A DNA stretch of 44,946 nucleotides, from the NCBI GenBank assembly GCA_903848465.1, contig CAINGK010000059.1, forward strand, positions 1 to 44,946, in the 5' to 3' direction. This document shows positions 43,257-44,946 of the stretch, piece by piece. The notes under the pieces are model-generated. The model ran no database searches, was not told the origin of the DNA, and saw nothing but the letters and a program-made list of their open reading frames with translations. Source of the DNA: an uncultured Verrucomicrobiota bacterium. GTDB lineage: Bacteria; Verrucomicrobiota; Verrucomicrobiia; Verrucomicrobiales; Verrucomicrobiaceae. The stretch's first letter is position 1, and every line of letters starts with the position of its first letter. Made by a program: the position numbers and the translations under genes.

Positions 43257-44534
43257 TCAACGCTTCCTCGTTTCAGACCGTGCGATCTTGGCCCGTTTCC
43301 GGGGTGCAGGCCTAGATGCTGGTTGGGGTGGAGGAGTGAGAAGCGCCAACTCGCGGCGGAGTTCGGCGGCGAGGTCGGCCTCCGAGGGAAGATGAAGCTG
43401 GTAGCGGCTGGTATAAATGCTCTGCTGACCGGTGCCCAGCGTGTATTTCACTGCCGTATCATTTTTATCCGTGCAGAGGATGAGGCCGAGCGTGGGGTTA
43501 TCCCCCGGCGTGAGGCGTTCCTGATCGTAGTAGTTCACATAGAGCTGCATCTGCCCTAGATCCTGATGTGTAAGTTTTCGCACTTTCAGATCGAGCAGCA
43601 CGTAGCATTTCAACACCGTGTGGTAGAAGACGAGATCAACGTAGAAGTGGTCCCCTTCCAGGGTCAGCCGCTGCTGCCGGGCGACGAAGGCAAACCCTTT
43701 CCCCAGTTCCAGCAAGAAGGTCCGCAGATTGGAGAGCAGCGCGTCCTCCAGGTCGGATTCCACGAGGCGATGGCTTTCCGGCAGGCCGAGGAACTCGATG
43801 ACCACAGGATCTTTAAATACGTCTGCAGGCTGCTGAATTTCCTGCCCTTTCGTGGCGAGGGCCAGCAGCCCTTGCTTATCCCGGCTCTTCGCGAGACGCT
43901 CGTAAAGCAGGCTGGCGATCTGGCGCTCCAACTCGCGAGCCTTCCAAAGATTTTGTGCGGCTTCGATTTCGTAGAAGGCGCGCGCTGCGGGTGTGCCGAC
44001 GCGCATAAGGGCGCGATAGTGCGTCCAGGAAAGGCCGGAGTGCAGCAGGCCCGGTCTCCATGAAGCTGAGCGCGCAGCCTCAATGATGCGTGGCACGAGT
44101 GATGAGGCTGAGTCCTCAACACCACCCAATGGGCTGCGCAATGCGTGACTTTTCCTGTGGGGATCAAGCGTCCGCACGGATTCTTTACGCAACGCGTAAA
44201 GAATCGGGTCTCCAGGCAAATCTGGGTAGGTGAGGTAAAACTGACGGCACAGGTTCAACGACAGCACGCCATAGCCTGCCACACCATCTTTCTTCAACTG
44301 CTTTGCAAGGGCTGCGATGATCTGCCCGCCATATTCTGCACGCTTCGAGCCTTGTTGTTGCTCCTCGACGATCTCCCTACCAATGAGCCAGTTGACCACC
44401 ACCTGGGAGGTGTTGACCGAACGCGCCGCATAGCTTTGGCCCGATGACAGAATGAACTGCACGCGGTCATACACAATAGAGTGGGCTTGAGCAGGCTTTT
44501 TCATGCACTTGGGAACGGTGACAGGAAAGCTCAT
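43257..44534 (-). CDS. YhcG/DUF1016 family PDDEXK nuclease
   Basis: The 425-aa protein has the DUF1016 N-terminal helical domain (VVVNWLIGREIVEEQQQG, LNLCRQFYLTYPDL, LSWTHYRALMRV) and a C-terminal PD-(D/E)XK nuclease core: DLEDALLSNLRTFLLELGKGFAFVARQQRL, then DHFYVDLVFYHTVLKCYVLLDLKVRKL with candidate catalytic Asp and Asp-Lys residues. YhcG proteins occur as accessory genes near restriction-modification systems and on mobile DNA. None is adjacent here. Starts at 44534 and 44504 are both possible. A basic tail (RPAPRKRAKIARSETRKR) is present. Likely an acquired gene; function not established. Confidence 0.9.
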   Translation of the reverse strand: MSFPVTVPKCMKKPAQAHSIVYDRVQFILSSGQSYAARSVNTSQVVVNWLIGREIVEEQQQGSKRAEYGGQIIAALAKQLKKDGVAGYGVLSLNLCRQFYLTYPDLPGDPILYALRKESVRTLDPHRKSHALRSPLGGVEDSASSLVPRIIEAARSASWRPGLLHSGLSWTHYRALMRVGTPAARAFYEIEAAQNLWKARELERQIASLLYERLAKSRDKQGLLALATKGQEIQQPADVFKDPVVIEFLGLPESHRLVESDLEDALLSNLRTFLLELGKGFAFVARQQRLTLEGDHFYVDLVFYHTVLKCYVLLDLKVRKLTHQDLGQMQLYVNYYDQERLTPGDNPTLGLILCTDKNDTAVKYTLGTGQQSIYTSRYQLHLPSEADLAAELRRELALLTPPPQPASRPAPRKRAKIARSETRKR

Positions 44535-44798
44535 ACAACAGGAGGTGGGTGTTCGTCAGGCAGAATCTGTGCGCGACAGCGCCATTTAAAGCGTCCGGTC
44601 CTTCTTCGCTAAAGCTACGCAGGACAGCAAGCCTGGGAGCGGCACCGCCTTCTCAGCCTGGAGGGCAGCCTAAAGTCCAAAGAACATTCTTCACCTCACA
44701 AAAGCGGTGGCTCCGATGCAGACTTGCGCCGTGCATCTTCGTGACCGCACTACAGGACGCTGGCTCGTGGCAACCGTCAGATCAAGCTGCTAACATGT
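44535..44798. other. Spacer without recognised gene
   Basis: This 264-bp stretch lies between the YhcG start and the stop of a 40-aa peptide. The plus-strand frame through it (from 44549) has low-complexity composition and no family resemblance, and looks accidental. No strong hairpin was seen. Confidence 0.4.
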
Positions 44799-44921
44799 TT
44801 AACCAAAAATGTGCATCACAACAAAAGATAGTGAAGCCAACACGACGAAGATTATCACTGTCGCTACAATGTCTTCCGATGGCACGCCTCCTTTGCCTGG
44901 CGGCTGAGAATGTTCGGACAT
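44799..44921 (-). CDS. Small single-helix membrane peptide (40 aa)
   Basis: An ATG at 44921 opens a 40-codon frame, MSEHSQPPGKGGVPSEDIVA followed by a hydrophobic helix (TVIIFVVLASLSFVVMHIF, about 21-39), then Gly and a stop. A weak AGGA lies just upstream. The polar N-terminus plus one helix is the layout of many real small membrane proteins, but length alone cannot exclude chance. Located upstream of the YhcG gene on the same strand. Confidence 0.4.
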   Translation of the reverse strand: MSEHSQPPGKGGVPSEDIVATVIIFVVLASLSFVVMHIFG

Positions 44922-44946
44922 GATCCTATTCGGTGTTGATCACGCC

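Noticed and set aside
44549..44923. 124-codon plus-strand frame at the window end
   Set aside because: No hydrophobic or domain pattern, overlaps the better-supported small minus-strand peptide, and lacks a ribosome-binding site.

Overview
The window looks like chromosomal DNA of a Verrucomicrobiota bacterium, probably of the Verrucomicrobiaceae (Prosthecobacter/Verrucomicrobium-like). The evidence is GC-rich coding DNA, proteins typical of that phylum and of planctomycetes (DUF1501, DUF3500, a surface-protein C-terminus with an 'LLEYAF' signature, a TPR-AAA ATPase), few Shine-Dalgarno sequences, and intergenic spaces full of dispersed inverted repeats. The assignment rests on protein character alone; there is no rRNA or tRNA in the window. 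Most genes are ordinary housekeeping or accessory genes in short units of one to three.

Layout. 1-2349: the 5' part of an HtrA/DegP-like gene, cut off at the window start by unrelated DNA; a perfect 23-bp inverted-repeat pair; an orphan DUF1501 gene; a 27-bp perfect inverted repeat. 2364-6116 (minus): xseA, an M50-like membrane metalloprotease, a DUF486 transporter with a translationally coupled 55-aa membrane protein, and a DUF58 protein. 6277-12737 (plus): a PaaK-like adenylate-forming enzyme, a LolD/MacB-type ABC ATPase with a 1074-aa FtsX-type permease, and ruvB. 12817-18745: a lipoprotein, two membrane proteins of unknown function, a TM-anchored VWA protein, an APC amino-acid permease and an MFS transporter. 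19158-25756: a small Cys-motif exported protein, a membrane protein followed by panB, a 5'-truncated surface protein, DUF3500, and a DEAD-box helicase with a DbpA-type domain and a Gly-rich tail. 25810-29930: an exported protein, the TPR-AAA ATPase, and an overlapping two-gene module of unknown function whose larger member ends in a degenerate ImmA/IrrE-like domain. 29970-34917: a pentonate-catabolism pair (FAH-family dehydratase and ketoglutarate-semialdehyde dehydrogenase) behind a CarH/LitR-type MerR-B12 regulator, divergent from a fused SpmA/SpmB protein. 34918-36034: a 1.1-kb gene-free island. 36035-44921: gltX, an AsmA-like protein, sppA, a CPBP protease, a 19-copy heptamer tandem repeat, fabG, an EEP-family protein, a YhcG/DUF1016 nuclease and a 40-aa membrane peptide.

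The strongest candidates for something undescribed are: (1) the overlapping gene pair at 28136-29930; (2) the B12-MerR regulator with near-identical 13-bp sites on both sides of its gene, next to sugar-acid catabolism genes; (3) the island at 34940-35945, with roughly 210-bp inverted arms around many hairpins and a MITE-like element with 8-bp flanking direct repeats. No CRISPR array, tRNA, rRNA or complete insertion sequence was seen.
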